DNA of 64,000 nucleotides from Kluyvera intermedia (GCF_034424175.1 NZ_CP139986.1:248001-312000), one strand, 5' to 3'; shown: positions 38,753 through 47,618, counted from the stretch's first letter. A program made the numbers and translations. The notes: generated by a model not told the origin, from the letters alone.

Positions 38753-39250
38753 TTATGCTTTTACATATAGATCTAGGAAATAATCGCCCCTTCCACTTTT
38801 GTATGAATGACCGATTTTTGAAAAATTATACTTTACGAACAAATGCTGCATACGAGTATTAATTTGACGAACAGTGGCAAAGCATCCCTTGTCTGATAAA
38901 TTCTCAGATATGTAATGACATATTGATTCCATTAATTTACTTCCTAGTTGTAGTCCTCTCATTTTTTCATTGACGTAGACCCATCCTAACTCAAAATCGT
39001 ATTTTTCTTGCTCGGAAACTCCAGCCTTTTCAAAAGAACCTAATTTATACCCTGCTCCTGGACGCTTAATTGCACCAATACCAACGCATCGTTCCTTGGT
39101 ATAGATAAAGAACAGATGCTCAGCATCCAATATCCTTCCACTTAGCCCCACAGGATCGACTTCCGACCCCTCGATTACTAGTTTTTCAAATGTTTTTAAC
39201 TCATTTGCGTCGCAATTTTTAGGGCTCTTGGCTATTAATATTACTTCCAT
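38753..39250 (-). CDS. GNAT-fold acetyltransferase, AT-rich
   Basis: 165 residues. GNAT core: CVGIGAIKRP (strand 4), FELGWVYVNEKMRGLQLGSKLMESI (strand 4-helix 3 with the R/Q-x-x-G-x-G/S acetyl-CoA loop RGLQLGSKL) and FVKYNFSKIGHSY near the C-terminus. Substrate unknown. The base composition is much more AT-rich than the flanking chromosome, a sign of transfer together with the recombinase module downstream. Start ATG at 39250 follows GAGACTCTC; no clear partner. Confidence 0.75.
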   Translation of the reverse strand: MEVILIAKSPKNCDANELKTFEKLVIEGSEVDPVGLSGRILDAEHLFFIYTKERCVGIGAIKRPGAGYKLGSFEKAGVSEQEKYDFELGWVYVNEKMRGLQLGSKLMESICHYISENLSDKGCFATVRQINTRMQHLFVKYNFSKIGHSYKSGRGDYFLDLYVKA

Positions 39251-39336
39251 CTTCGAGACTCTCTTTACATATAATTGACTAATTTAAACTATGAATATTA
39301 CGCTTTTTTTATCCATTTAAAATATAAAAAGTAACA

Positions 39337-39567
39337 GTGAGTAAGCGATTTTATTTTTGTGATCCTCAATCCCCCTGGCAGCGTGGTTCAAATGAAAATA
39401 CGATTAGATTGCTCAGAGAGTATTTTCCAAAAGGAACAAGCCTTTCAGTTCACAGCCAGCAAAGATTAAATAGTATTGCTAGGCAACTTAACGAGAGGCC
39501 GACAAAAACACTAGACTTTGAATCACCCGCAGAGCGATTTAACCAGTGTGTTGCATCCATTGCTTGA
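39337..39567 (+). pseudogene. IS30-family transposase C-terminal relic 1
   Basis: 76 codons: FYFCDPQSPWQRGSNENTIRL (with catalytic Glu of the DDE triad), EYFPKGT, RQLNERPTKTLDFESPAERF. Lacks the N-terminal two thirds. A diverged relative lies at 45520-45632 in the same orientation, and the two bracket the recombinase module. Confidence 0.85.
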
Positions 39568-39660
39568 GCTCACAGCACAGGACTGCCTGTCAGATTAGGT
39601 TTTACTCTGCGCCATAGCTGTGTCAGCACAAATACAGCTTACAACTCCTCCAATTCTTAA

Positions 39661-39676
39661 AATATAGTCCAAAATT
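39661..39676 (+). repeat. Direct repeat, left side of recombinase module
   Basis: AATATAGTCCAAAATT; compare AATATAGTACAAAAAT at 45401-45416. Fourteen of sixteen positions agree. The pair brackets the four-gene recombinase module tightly and could be its recombination ends. Confidence 0.35.
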
Positions 39677-39772
39677 TTTACGGAGTGGAGGTTGATCAGC
39701 TATTTAAAATGTTAAATTGAGAACGTCAGATTAAATTTGCTATACACATTAACTGTGTTTTACAGTACTTTA

Positions 39773-40234
39773 CTATTTGAGTAGGGTAATGTTTTTTCTT
39801 TTCGTCTCAATAAGTTCTGAATTTAGTCTGTCAATTATTTTTTCAAGTTCCAATATATGATGTAATGCATCTCTTAAAGAACTCATTTGCTTGTATTGGT
39901 CCGCGGCAATTTGTGCATTAAAAGTTTTCAATGCAATGTTTTCATCTCGGAATTTGTTTTTTAATCGTTCCGCTTCAAGTGCTTTCTGCTTCCATTTTTT
40001 TTGTTGATTTTTTGGACTGCTTACGGCAAAGGGAGAATTACTCTCTTGCTTGATTTTCGTGATTTTTTCAATAATTTCAGGGTAGTAATATGCACTTCCA
40101 TTACCGAGGCCAGATTCAACCTCTACAGCACGAACACTAAGTTTCCGAGATTGTAAAATTCTCTTTGGCTCGCCACATAAAATTCGGTCTAAGGCTGTCT
40201 CAAGTCTTAAGAGTGTGTTGTCTTTCTTATTCAT
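39773..40234 (-). CDS. gmtX: Small helical protein of recombinase module (GmtX / Tn554 TnpC-like)
   Basis: 153 residues with a helix-turn-helix-like start (VRAVEVESGLGNGSAYYYPEIIEKI) and a coiled-coil C-terminal half (KWKQKALEAERLKNKFRDENIAL ... LELEKIIDRLNSEL). Position as the last, small gene behind three recombinases is that of TnpC in Tn554-type elements and of GmtX in the gamma-mobile-trio. Its start overlaps the upstream gene's end by 8 bases. Likely helps DNA binding or orientation of recombination. Name given from module architecture, not from a search. Confidence 0.55.
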   Translation of the reverse strand: MNKKDNTLLRLETALDRILCGEPKRILQSRKLSVRAVEVESGLGNGSAYYYPEIIEKITKIKQESNSPFAVSSPKNQQKKWKQKALEAERLKNKFRDENIALKTFNAQIAADQYKQMSSLRDALHHILELEKIIDRLNSELIETKRKNITLLK

Positions 40235-42323
40235 CTGTCCTGATCTCTATTTCAGGTTGATAGGGTCGATATTCTATTGAAAAGTCAGACATCACTTTCT
40301 CAGCCGCACGAATTTGCGTAATGCAATGAGTATAAACCGCCATTGATACTCCTGTGTTTTCAGTTAGGTATAAGACTAAAGTTTCATGTTTGCTTTTCCA
40401 CCATGCTGCCTGCTCGCTATCTATAATACTTCCATGTGTACTGCAATCTACGCAGAATGCAGGGTTGACGACCCCATCCATCTCACAGTCATATCCATTC
40501 TTACAATAGCCATGTAGCGTTCCGTGCAAAGTGATTTTTTTATCTTTCACCAGTTTATAAACTTGATCCCAACTGTTAAACATGACTGGTAAATCATCCC
40601 TCAATTTAAGAATATCTTTCCCATGACTTCCAGAGAGTACTTCAGTACCATGAAACCAAGACCAGTACTTTTGGGTAATTTGCTCATTACCTATTGTATC
40701 TATCATTTTCTGTAATTCTTGGTCAGCTTCTACTTCATCCAGGCGTGAAGGGATACCACCTTCGCAATACCATTCAGACATCTGTAGATAGAGATGCTTA
40801 AATTGTTGTTTGATGGCTATAGCATTCCCCAATCTGTTTTTAATTGTAAAAAAAGCAAGAGTTCTTCTGAATTGATGAGGGGAAAGTTTCCAGTGTATTC
40901 CAACATGAACATGGTTCTTAATCTTTTCTTGGCTATTGGGGTTGGCTCGAAGACATTCTGCATAATCTTTTTCCGAAACTATTGCACCAGCATATTTGGA
41001 GAAATTCCTAAGCCGTAAAATCCAGCACGATATTCTTTTGGGGTCAGTAGAGCGCTGCCCTTGGGAAAGCCAAAGGCATTGTGCAAGTTCTTTGTCCCTC
41101 TCGGTTAATGCTTCTTGTAGCAAGAACTCTCTTAAATGTTTTGTTAATACGCTCATAAGTTCCACCGCTTTTTGAACGATAGGAGCTACAACCCACTCAG
41201 TATGCTTTTCCCCTATTTTATGGGTTTTCCCTTTTAGAAAATGAAAGGTTCTACCGCTGTATATAGCATTGTAATAACTATCCGAAGTTAGCTCAAAAAG
41301 TTCACTTTCGCGCATACCGGAGAATGCTGCGCAGCAAACAAAACAAGCGGCCGTAAGATTCCCGCGCTGCAGATGCCACCAGGCTCCATTAGCATCGGTC
41401 GGCCGGTCAGGGTATTCACCAAGAAGTTCTGAAATGATATCGGATGGTTTGAAGGGGGAAAAATGGGAAGTTTCTTTGGCAAAATGATGCCTAAATTCAG
41501 GGGTACCTTCTTGAACCGTTAGCCATTTCCATTGTCCCGATTTTATTTTATTATGAACTTCTTGTTCTCCTAGTTTGTAGTTTTCCTGAAGACGTCGCTC
41601 CGTTTCACCCAGCTTGTCTCTATGTTGCCACGCAGTTTCGACGAGATTTACCGCATTGTGTAATAATTTATCTGCGATACCTTCCGGTATGGCTAATGTC
41701 TGTTCTCTTTCGGTTGCTTCTTCTCGGCATATCTTTTTACTTAAAGGTGTTGGTTTGAATATTATTTCAGGGTAATCAAATCCCATCCAAGGGAACATCT
41801 GATGAGCTTGTTGAAGAGCAGAAAGTATATGAACTATTGTTCCTGCGCTCATTCTTTCACCTTCAAGGAAAGATAAATATTTTTCCCATGTTGCAGGTTC
41901 GCTTATGCGAGAAATGCTGTCGAGATTATTTAACATAAGAAAATTATAACTTTTCTTCAAACCTGATGATCTGGAAATGATTGTTGATGTTTTTGTGGGG
42001 GAACTGTATTTCATATTTTTTGTAAATAACCAACCATAACAGATAAGTTTCATTTCGTATAATAGTGATGAATGAGACTTAAGTTCGGAGAAATTAATTT
42101 GTTTATGTGTTAAGTTTTTAGTTATTATTAAAGGGGAGCAATTCCAGATAATATCACCAAACTTGGCAGCTATACTCCCCTTGTCATCCATACAAATAGC
42201 AACATCATTTAACTCTTTGAAGCATTGAGCTCTATGAAGAGAGACTACATCACAAGTTTCTGGACAATGATTCTCATTAATATTGTCAGGCAAATAGATT
42301 TCCAGAGTATGTTTTCTCATCAT
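40227..42323 (-). CDS. gmtZ: Tyrosine-recombinase-type integrase (GmtZ / Tn554 TnpB-like)
   Basis: 698 residues. The catalytic half shows the first Arg in FSGMRESELFELT (about 345), the His-x-x-Arg box in LSPHQFRRTLAFF (about 505) and a candidate Tyr in HLYLQMSEWY (about 540). A Cys-rich tail follows (CKNGYDCEMDGVVNPAFCVDCS, about 625-650), likely zinc binding. The long N-terminal region (1-300) includes a SAM-like core-binding part. Start overlaps the stop of the upstream recombinase by 4 bases (ATGA). AT-rich. Acts with the other recombinases to move the element. Confidence 0.6.
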   Translation of the reverse strand: MMRKHTLEIYLPDNINENHCPETCDVVSLHRAQCFKELNDVAICMDDKGSIAAKFGDIIWNCSPLIITKNLTHKQINFSELKSHSSLLYEMKLICYGWLFTKNMKYSSPTKTSTIISRSSGLKKSYNFLMLNNLDSISRISEPATWEKYLSFLEGERMSAGTIVHILSALQQAHQMFPWMGFDYPEIIFKPTPLSKKICREEATEREQTLAIPEGIADKLLHNAVNLVETAWQHRDKLGETERRLQENYKLGEQEVHNKIKSGQWKWLTVQEGTPEFRHHFAKETSHFSPFKPSDIISELLGEYPDRPTDANGAWWHLQRGNLTAACFVCCAAFSGMRESELFELTSDSYYNAIYSGRTFHFLKGKTHKIGEKHTEWVVAPIVQKAVELMSVLTKHLREFLLQEALTERDKELAQCLWLSQGQRSTDPKRISCWILRLRNFSKYAGAIVSEKDYAECLRANPNSQEKIKNHVHVGIHWKLSPHQFRRTLAFFTIKNRLGNAIAIKQQFKHLYLQMSEWYCEGGIPSRLDEVEADQELQKMIDTIGNEQITQKYWSWFHGTEVLSGSHGKDILKLRDDLPVMFNSWDQVYKLVKDKKITLHGTLHGYCKNGYDCEMDGVVNPAFCVDCSTHGSIIDSEQAAWWKSKHETLVLYLTENTGVSMAVYTHCITQIRAAEKVMSDFSIEYRPYQPEIEIRTDE

Positions 42324-44041
42324 GCTTCCTTACTATTAAATGGGTAAAGAAATGATTGATCTTGCCATAAAGGATGAGGCCCCTCGTCCAGCAATTTTTG
42401 AGTTGCTTTTGAAAGGGTTTTTTTATCAATATTCAGCAATATCTTTTCTATTAATGTCAAGACAGAGTCATAATTTTGGTGGAAATGGTAGTGATTAACG
42501 TGCTTATAAATACTCTCTTCTATACATTCTTTAAAACTTAATAAACACCAGATGTCAGTAGGTTCGGCAACAATAACTTGATGAGGGCAGGAGAAGCATA
42601 TCAACAGATCTGAGCAGGCAAACTTTTCTGTAGAAATTAAGTCATGTCTTTGTGCTCGTTGTAAAAATCTTTTCGCTTGTTCCCCAAACGGGTTTTTGCA
42701 ATAACTACCATGGGCTTGTCGCATCGGGGGTGACTTCATTTTAAGCATGTTTTCATATGTTAAAATTTCAACATTAAGTTCATTTTTTATTCTTGATTTT
42801 GATTGCTGTACGTTTCCACCATGCTTTGCTTTATCTGCTAAAATAGATACTGTCTCTTGGATCATTGACTGATTTTCGTATTCATTTCCTTCAGAGTAAT
42901 ATCTGCGGGTCGTTTGCGGTAAATTCCCTAAGAGAGATGCACTCTGTATGTGAGAGTGATGTAATTGTATCAATTGACTGCCAGTTGCACGGAACCTCGA
43001 TACAATAGGTGTTAAGCTAAATCCTTTATCATCGGTTAAATTAAATGTCTCATACAGGAATTTATTGAAGTTTTGCATATGATATGCTGTTAATCGAGCG
43101 GTACGATTAAGTGACGCAGTCTGAAAAAGTAAATTGCTACTAACTGAAATTGCTTTTGAAACTTTAAGAAGTTGGTTGAAAAATTCCAGTGAATATTTTG
43201 GGACGTTTAGTTGTCCGTGATCTCCAATTTGAACTGTGATAACTCTAAATGCTCGGCGTTTAAATGCGGGCATTTGGTACCAAACTTCATTTAAATTGTT
43301 TTTTGTTATTCTGGGCCTTTCAATTGCAAGCAGTGTAGTAGTGTTGGCCCAAGTATAGTATGACATTAAATATACACCACAAGTCATTAATTGACTGATG
43401 CTTCCATATATAGAGTATACTCTCCCTTCCCATATAAAATTCATTGGCGTATTATTTTTACCTTGTGACATATAAATCTTTGGCTTCTGAAGAAATTGTT
43501 TGGAAAGTTGTTTGAAAAAAGCCCGTAGCAATGGAAGTAATTTTTTTAAATCGTTATCGCTGTAGGATTTATATGACTCTGACTGAGATCTTCCTAATGT
43601 TGGGAGTTCATCAAACCATCTCTCAGGTAAATCAAGCAAAGCGAAAAGTTTCTTAGTGGTACTTATTGCAGTAGTGTATGAACTGTTTTTTATTTCCCCA
43701 CATTTATTTTTATATATAAGGTAATCACTATAAGCGAACACGGATTTATTAGTAAAGGTTGGGTGATTGTTTGCATCGCAAAAATAGATGTATTGTCTAA
43801 AAGCCTCAAACAAAGAAAATTTTGAAGCCGGAGCATAGCTGCTATCTTTGAAAGCAATGTATATACTTTCAGCGCTAATTTCTCTGGGTACAACAACGCA
43901 TTCCCCTCTTAGAATAGTGCGAAATGACGGGAAATATAAATAGTTGTAGCGATTGAAATATAGATTTTTTAAACAGTTACCTCCGTCAGTAACTTGTATT
44001 GATAAAATTTCATCAGAAAGAGGGGGTCTTTTTTCAATCAT
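42320..44041 (-). CDS. gmtY: Recombinase-like protein with degenerate catalytic core (GmtY-like)
   Basis: 573 residues. A core-binding region (about 60-180, FEAFRQYIYFCDANNHPTF) precedes a tyrosine-recombinase-like domain where RTARLTAYHMQNF (about 310) and SASLLGNLPQTTRRYYSEG (about 375) occupy the usual Arg/His-x-x-Arg/Tyr positions, partly altered. The C-terminus has CKNPFG ... CSDLLICFSCPHQ (about 445-500), a probable zinc ribbon. It lies 1 base after the first recombinase and overlaps the next by 4 bases, so the set is one operon. Matches the middle partner of gamma-mobile-trio modules by size and order. Confidence 0.55.
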   Translation of the reverse strand: MIEKRPPLSDEILSIQVTDGGNCLKNLYFNRYNYLYFPSFRTILRGECVVVPREISAESIYIAFKDSSYAPASKFSLFEAFRQYIYFCDANNHPTFTNKSVFAYSDYLIYKNKCGEIKNSSYTTAISTTKKLFALLDLPERWFDELPTLGRSQSESYKSYSDNDLKKLLPLLRAFFKQLSKQFLQKPKIYMSQGKNNTPMNFIWEGRVYSIYGSISQLMTCGVYLMSYYTWANTTTLLAIERPRITKNNLNEVWYQMPAFKRRAFRVITVQIGDHGQLNVPKYSLEFFNQLLKVSKAISVSSNLLFQTASLNRTARLTAYHMQNFNKFLYETFNLTDDKGFSLTPIVSRFRATGSQLIQLHHSHIQSASLLGNLPQTTRRYYSEGNEYENQSMIQETVSILADKAKHGGNVQQSKSRIKNELNVEILTYENMLKMKSPPMRQAHGSYCKNPFGEQAKRFLQRAQRHDLISTEKFACSDLLICFSCPHQVIVAEPTDIWCLLSFKECIEESIYKHVNHYHFHQNYDSVLTLIEKILLNIDKKTLSKATQKLLDEGPHPLWQDQSFLYPFNSKEA

Positions 44042-44042
44042 T

Positions 44043-45368
44043 TTAATTGCCCCTTATGGCATTATCCATCACTGAATCCAGCAGTGAGAAGACATATTTG
44101 AACATTTCATTTTTTTTCAAGTAGCGGATATATTTAAATGTAGTTCTTTCGTTATTATGCCCCATCCATCCCATAATGCAGTCAAGAGCCTCTCCCTCGG
44201 TAAGACTACTTTCCAGCAGGTCTTGTAGTCTGTATGTGGCATAAGTACTTCGGAGGTCATGAAACCGATAGCGAAAGCCAGGCTCTTTTTTAGCGAGTTC
44301 ATTCCTGAATGCTACCCATCGTGAGTTTAGAACTTCTGGTTGGCTGCAATTTCCTTGCTGACTGATAAAAAGAGGTTCAAATCGAGAGGCTTTCTTAAGG
44401 GATTTCTTAATATTGTCCGAAATTTTGACCCTAGATATTTCTTGCTTGGCTATTTTTGCATGTAATTTTGAAAGTCTTTTTTGCCTTCTTTCTGACAAGG
44501 CGTAGCGTTGTAATGCGTTTAATAGGGGAGAGGGTACTTCTATCGTCCTTTTTTTTCTGAATTTTGTCTCAACCCCATTTTGAGGGCCAATGGTGATCAT
44601 ATAACGCAACTTTAGTTCGTTGGCGGGCCTAGCTTGAGACAGTGCTTCAATTGTGAGGCTGCACACTTCACGAAGTCTCAATCCACTTTTACAAGCAAGC
44701 AAAACCATAAGCATAAATTCGGTAGATTGATGACACAGGTTCGATGAAAGTAAGGAAAGATGTTCTTGAGATAATGGCGTTAATGACTGAACTTCGGCAT
44801 TGGCGACTTTGGGGACACGGATACGTAAATCGCTTGTTTGCACGCTAACTTTCGGTCGAAGATGAGCTAGTACATCATTGTTCCTACGTTCAACAAACTC
44901 AATGGTAAAAGGAGCTTCTTTTTCATCTGAAATAACAAGGTGATGATTTTCAATTGTCCATAGATAAAATTGAACCACATGCCCTATATAAGTATTTGCT
45001 GTTGTGAAAGCGAGAGTCCCTTCTTTAACAGCATTTAATAAGTCATTGGTGCGGAAGCGGTATGTGGGCTTCAAACGCTTAACTGGAGGGAAATGATTCC
45101 ATTCAAGCTCTTCACGTTCTAGAAACGACCAGTAACGAAGCAGTGCCCTGGCAGAAGAGCTTATATCTTCTAACCTTTTGACTGTCTTAAGATCCAAAAA
45201 CCACAAATTTACAATTTCAACAAACTGACCATGTTCATTGTAAAGCGTAGGCAGGCTGCCTATTTCAATGCCATCGCAATAATCTATTGAGTCGAAACTG
45301 ATTTTTGCCCTAGCACCATGTGTGACTCTGGCAGAATGTATAATTCGGGCCATCACCTTTGCTCCCAA
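44043..45368 (-). CDS. Tyrosine site-specific recombinase heading the module
   Basis: 441 residues with intact catalytic residues: Arg in KSGLRLREVCSL (about 230), His-x-x-Arg in FHDLRSTYATYRL (about 375), His in MGHNNERTTFKY and Tyr in KYIRYLKK (about 420). SAM-like core-binding domain at about 70-150. First gene of a tight four-gene operon in the direction of decreasing coordinates. Start could be Met1 or Met6 (MARIIHSAR). Performs strand exchange; similar enzymes head Tn554-type and gamma-mobile-trio elements. Confidence 0.8.
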   Translation of the reverse strand: MGAKVMARIIHSARVTHGARAKISFDSIDYCDGIEIGSLPTLYNEHGQFVEIVNLWFLDLKTVKRLEDISSSARALLRYWSFLEREELEWNHFPPVKRLKPTYRFRTNDLLNAVKEGTLAFTTANTYIGHVVQFYLWTIENHHLVISDEKEAPFTIEFVERRNNDVLAHLRPKVSVQTSDLRIRVPKVANAEVQSLTPLSQEHLSLLSSNLCHQSTEFMLMVLLACKSGLRLREVCSLTIEALSQARPANELKLRYMITIGPQNGVETKFRKKRTIEVPSPLLNALQRYALSERRQKRLSKLHAKIAKQEISRVKISDNIKKSLKKASRFEPLFISQQGNCSQPEVLNSRWVAFRNELAKKEPGFRYRFHDLRSTYATYRLQDLLESSLTEGEALDCIMGWMGHNNERTTFKYIRYLKKNEMFKYVFSLLDSVMDNAIRGN

Positions 45369-45400
45369 AATTCAACTCTAGATAAGTTATCACCTTGCTT

Positions 45401-45416
45401 AATATAGTACAAAAAT
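45401..45416 (+). repeat. Direct repeat, right side of recombinase module
   Basis: AATATAGTACAAAAAT, partner of 39661-39676 in the same orientation; located 33 bases upstream of the first recombinase start. Confidence 0.35.
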
Positions 45417-45519
45417 TGACCTAAACTTCGGGTGGATGTGATATGTACTTCAGTTGATGCGTTCCATGCCTCTTGGTGGGAAGAGTTGTCGGTGGGAATT
45501 GCGGTGTAGGTTTACGATA

Positions 45520-45632
45520 GCCAGCAAAGGCTAAACAGTGTTGCCAGACAGCTCAACGAGAGGCCGAGAAAAACGCTAGACTATGAATCACCCGCAGAGC
45601 GGTTCAATCAATGTGTTGCGTCCATCAGTTGA
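45520..45632 (+). pseudogene. IS30-family transposase C-terminal relic 2
   Basis: About 37 codons: SQQRLNSVARQLNERPRKTL, YESPAERFNQCVASIS stop. The protein piece is very close to relic 1 at 39337-39567 but the DNA is clearly diverged, so these are two different IS30 elements or an old duplication. Confidence 0.85.
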
Positions 45633-45867
45633 ACTCACAGCCGATAACGGACATAGTAAGTACAACTGAGGTGATAATAAACTGGAGTAGGTCGGTGGCA
45701 ATCGACGTGATATCCAGGCAGGGTTGGTTTTTTTGAGGTTTGAACCGCAATGAGCTATTTGCGCTCAATAAAGTAATCAAATGATTACCTTGAAATTAAA
45801 CTTTTAGCTGGGGCTTCCAGTCCCCTTTTTCATAAAAGAGTGGACAAAGATAGTTTCTCACACTAAC
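45633..45867. other. Spacer between mobile module and redox cluster
   Basis: No gene visible in the bases before the operator at 45868; composition changes here from AT-rich to more balanced, which suggests the border between two acquired blocks. Confidence 0.4.
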
Positions 45868-45885
45868 CTACCTACTAGTTGATTG
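45868..45885. promoter_or_regulatory. TetR-type operator 1 (upstream of osmC-like gene)
   Basis: CTACCTACTAGTTGATTG, 14 of 18 matches to the perfect palindrome at 51874-51891; 52 bases before the osmC-like ATG. The wider 22-mer starting ACCTACCTACTAG recurs at 48012. Confidence 0.7.
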
Positions 45886-45936
45886 GTTGTCGGTAACGAT
45901 AACTACACTCTTTCTTAATAAATCCCTGGAGCCATT

Positions 45937-46494
45937 ATGTCTACTACCGTTAAACCTTCTGCAGCCGCAAATGCTATCCGCAATACCCGTGAAGCCGTTC
46001 GCCTTCAGCCTGGCCTGGGTAATCTGACTTTCCAGATGAAAGCCCGTTCCAACGGCGGGTTAACCGTTCGCACGGAAACCGGCGCCACTATTCAGAACGG
46101 TATTGTTGATGACAGCCGTGTGGGTAAATTCTCCAATATCGGGGATGAACCTGCAGGTTTACTGGGTACCGATACCGGTATGAGCCCGACCGAATACATT
46201 ATGCAGGCGCTGGCGGGTTGTTATACCGCAACCCTGACTATGATGGCTGCTGAAAAAGGTATTGACCTCGAAGGCATTGAGTTGGATCTGAATTTTGATA
46301 TTGACCTCAATGGCTTCCTGGGTCTCAACAGCAGTGTGCGTAAAGGTGCTAAAGCCATTCGCGTTGATGTTCACCTGACGAGCAAGACCGCAAGTCGCGA
46401 GGAATTAGAAGCGCTGGTCAGCGAAATGAAAAATACTTCCCCTATCCATGACACGCTGGCTAACCCTGTAGAAATGATTACACGCTTAGTGTGA
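45937..46494 (+). CDS. OsmC/Ohr-family peroxiredoxin-like protein
   Basis: 185 residues. The OsmC core is clear: TDTGMSPTEYIMQALAGCYTATLTMMAAEKG with the peroxidatic-type Cys at about 104, then the central beta strands. The position of the second Cys of OsmC/Ohr pairs reads NTSPIHDT, so the resolving Cys is Ser. Family members reduce organic peroxides or handle reactive acyl/electrophile species. It starts a cluster of redox genes and is preceded by operator 1, so probably repressed by the TetR protein encoded next. A hairpin at 46526-46548 follows. Confidence 0.85.
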   Translation: MSTTVKPSAAANAIRNTREAVRLQPGLGNLTFQMKARSNGGLTVRTETGATIQNGIVDDSRVGKFSNIGDEPAGLLGTDTGMSPTEYIMQALAGCYTATLTMMAAEKGIDLEGIELDLNFDIDLNGFLGLNSSVRKGAKAIRVDVHLTSKTASREELEALVSEMKNTSPIHDTLANPVEMITRLV

Positions 46495-46525
46495 ATGATT
46501 GATTTGATGTCAAAAACGTAACGAT

Positions 46526-46548
46526 GCCATCCCGAAAAGCAGGATGGC
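46526..46548 (+). terminator. Hairpin after osmC-like gene (possible terminator)
   Basis: GCCATCC-CGAAAAGCA-GGATGGC, 7-bp stem, no T run, so it may stabilise the message or weakly terminate. Confidence 0.4.
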
Positions 46549-46619
46549 CGTTACCCTCAGGACAGAACAATAATTAGTCAGTGATACACCTTGCTACCCC
46601 AAAAATGCAGGAATATAAT

Positions 46620-46637
46620 CTACCAACTAGTAGATTA
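46620..46637. promoter_or_regulatory. TetR-type operator 2 (autoregulatory)
   Basis: CTACCAACTAGTAGATTA; also part of a longer inverted repeat ATAATCTAC/GTAGATTAT. It lies 12 bases before the tetR start codon, over or next to the promoter, so the regulator should control itself. Confidence 0.7.
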
Positions 46638-46649
46638 TATGGAGCAATT

Positions 46650-47219
46650 ATGACAACCATGACGCGGGAAAGGCTGCTCAGTGAGGCCGAATATCTGATG
46701 CGCGAAAAAGGCTATTCGGCATTCAGTTATGCTGATTTGTCTAAAATTGTCGGCATTACCAAGGCCAGCATTCATCACCATTTTCCGACCAAAGATATTC
46801 TGGGCGAAGAAGTGGTGATTCAGGCATTGGCGGATACTCAACGCATGTTTGAACAGATTGAGGCCTCAGAAAAAACAGCCGCGCAAAGAATAGCTGCTTA
46901 TGTTGACCTTTTTGCCCAGAGTCATCGCGCATCATTGTTACCGCTGTGCTGTGCATTGTCAGCTGAGACAGCCAATCTGCCCAGCAATATCACTGACCAG
47001 ACGTCGCGCTATTTCGATATGCAGATTGAGTGGCTGATGAGCGTTGTTTCACGTGGAATTGCTGCCGGTGAGATTGCGCCGCAAGGTGAAGCCTCTGACC
47101 TGGCTTTGATGATCATTAACCTTTGCGAAGGTGCAAGCGTCGTGGCCCGTGCTACGGCGAGGCCAGAAGTTTTTAGTAGCAGCCTCAAATACATAAAGCT
47201 GCTCCTTAATACCCGTTAA
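46650..47219 (+). CDS. TetR-family repressor of the redox cluster
   Basis: 189 residues from ATG 46650 (MTTMTRERLLSEAEYLM), preceded by GGAGCAATT; the open frame upstream crosses the operator and is not coding. HTH at about 12-57 (YADLSKIVGITKASIHHHFPTKD). Ligand domain with Cys pair in LLPLCCALSAE near 97, which could sense electrophiles or oxidants as in NemR-like repressors (inference). Downstream AhpD-like gene starts 16 bases after its stop, so the two are co-transcribed. Four similar palindromes nearby are its probable operators. Confidence 0.85.
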   Translation: MTTMTRERLLSEAEYLMREKGYSAFSYADLSKIVGITKASIHHHFPTKDILGEEVVIQALADTQRMFEQIEASEKTAAQRIAAYVDLFAQSHRASLLPLCCALSAETANLPSNITDQTSRYFDMQIEWLMSVVSRGIAAGEIAPQGEASDLALMIINLCEGASVVARATARPEVFSSSLKYIKLLLNTR

Positions 47220-47235
47220 TCCGGAGATTGACAAA

Positions 47236-47574
47236 ATGTTAGACTGGAACAATTACCGCACAGATTTAATGCAACGCCTGGGTGAACTCGGCAAGCTAAC
47301 CCCGGATACCATGAAAGGCGTGGTTGCTCTGGGAAATGCAGGCAACAAAACAGATCTTCTGGGTGCTAAAGTTCGCGAACTTATTGCACTGGCGTGCGCA
47401 GTTACCACGCGCTGTGACGGTTGTATTGCCTTCCACGCTGACGCTGCCGTTAAAGCCGGCGCAACGGATGCGGAAATCGCCGAAGCACTGGGCGTTGCGA
47501 TCAACCTTAATGCGGGCGCGGCTGTCATTTATTCAGCACGTACCCTGGATGCAGTAAGCCAGGCTCGCGGTTAA
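47236..47574 (+). CDS. Carboxymuconolactone decarboxylase/AhpD-family protein
   Basis: 112 residues with the AhpD-type redox motif RCDGCIAFH (Cys-x-x-Cys followed by His two residues on). All-helical family that forms trimers/hexamers. AhpD-type proteins act as alkylhydroperoxide-reducing thiol enzymes. Good ribosome site GGAG 10 bases before the ATG. Second gene of the tetR operon; a bidirectional terminator separates it from the convergent thioredoxin gene. Confidence 0.85.
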   Translation: MLDWNNYRTDLMQRLGELGKLTPDTMKGVVALGNAGNKTDLLGAKVRELIALACAVTTRCDGCIAFHADAAVKAGATDAEIAEALGVAINLNAGAAVIYSARTLDAVSQARG

Positions 47575-47594
47575 GCGTTAAATATTTCCTCTTT

Positions 47595-47618
47595 AAAAGG
47601 GCATTATTGCCCTTTTTT
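47595..47618. terminator. Bidirectional terminator between AhpD-like and thioredoxin genes
   Basis: AAAAGGGCATTATTGCCCTTTTTT, a 7-8 bp stem with A and T runs on the two sides. It overlaps the thioredoxin stop codon. Confidence 0.85.
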
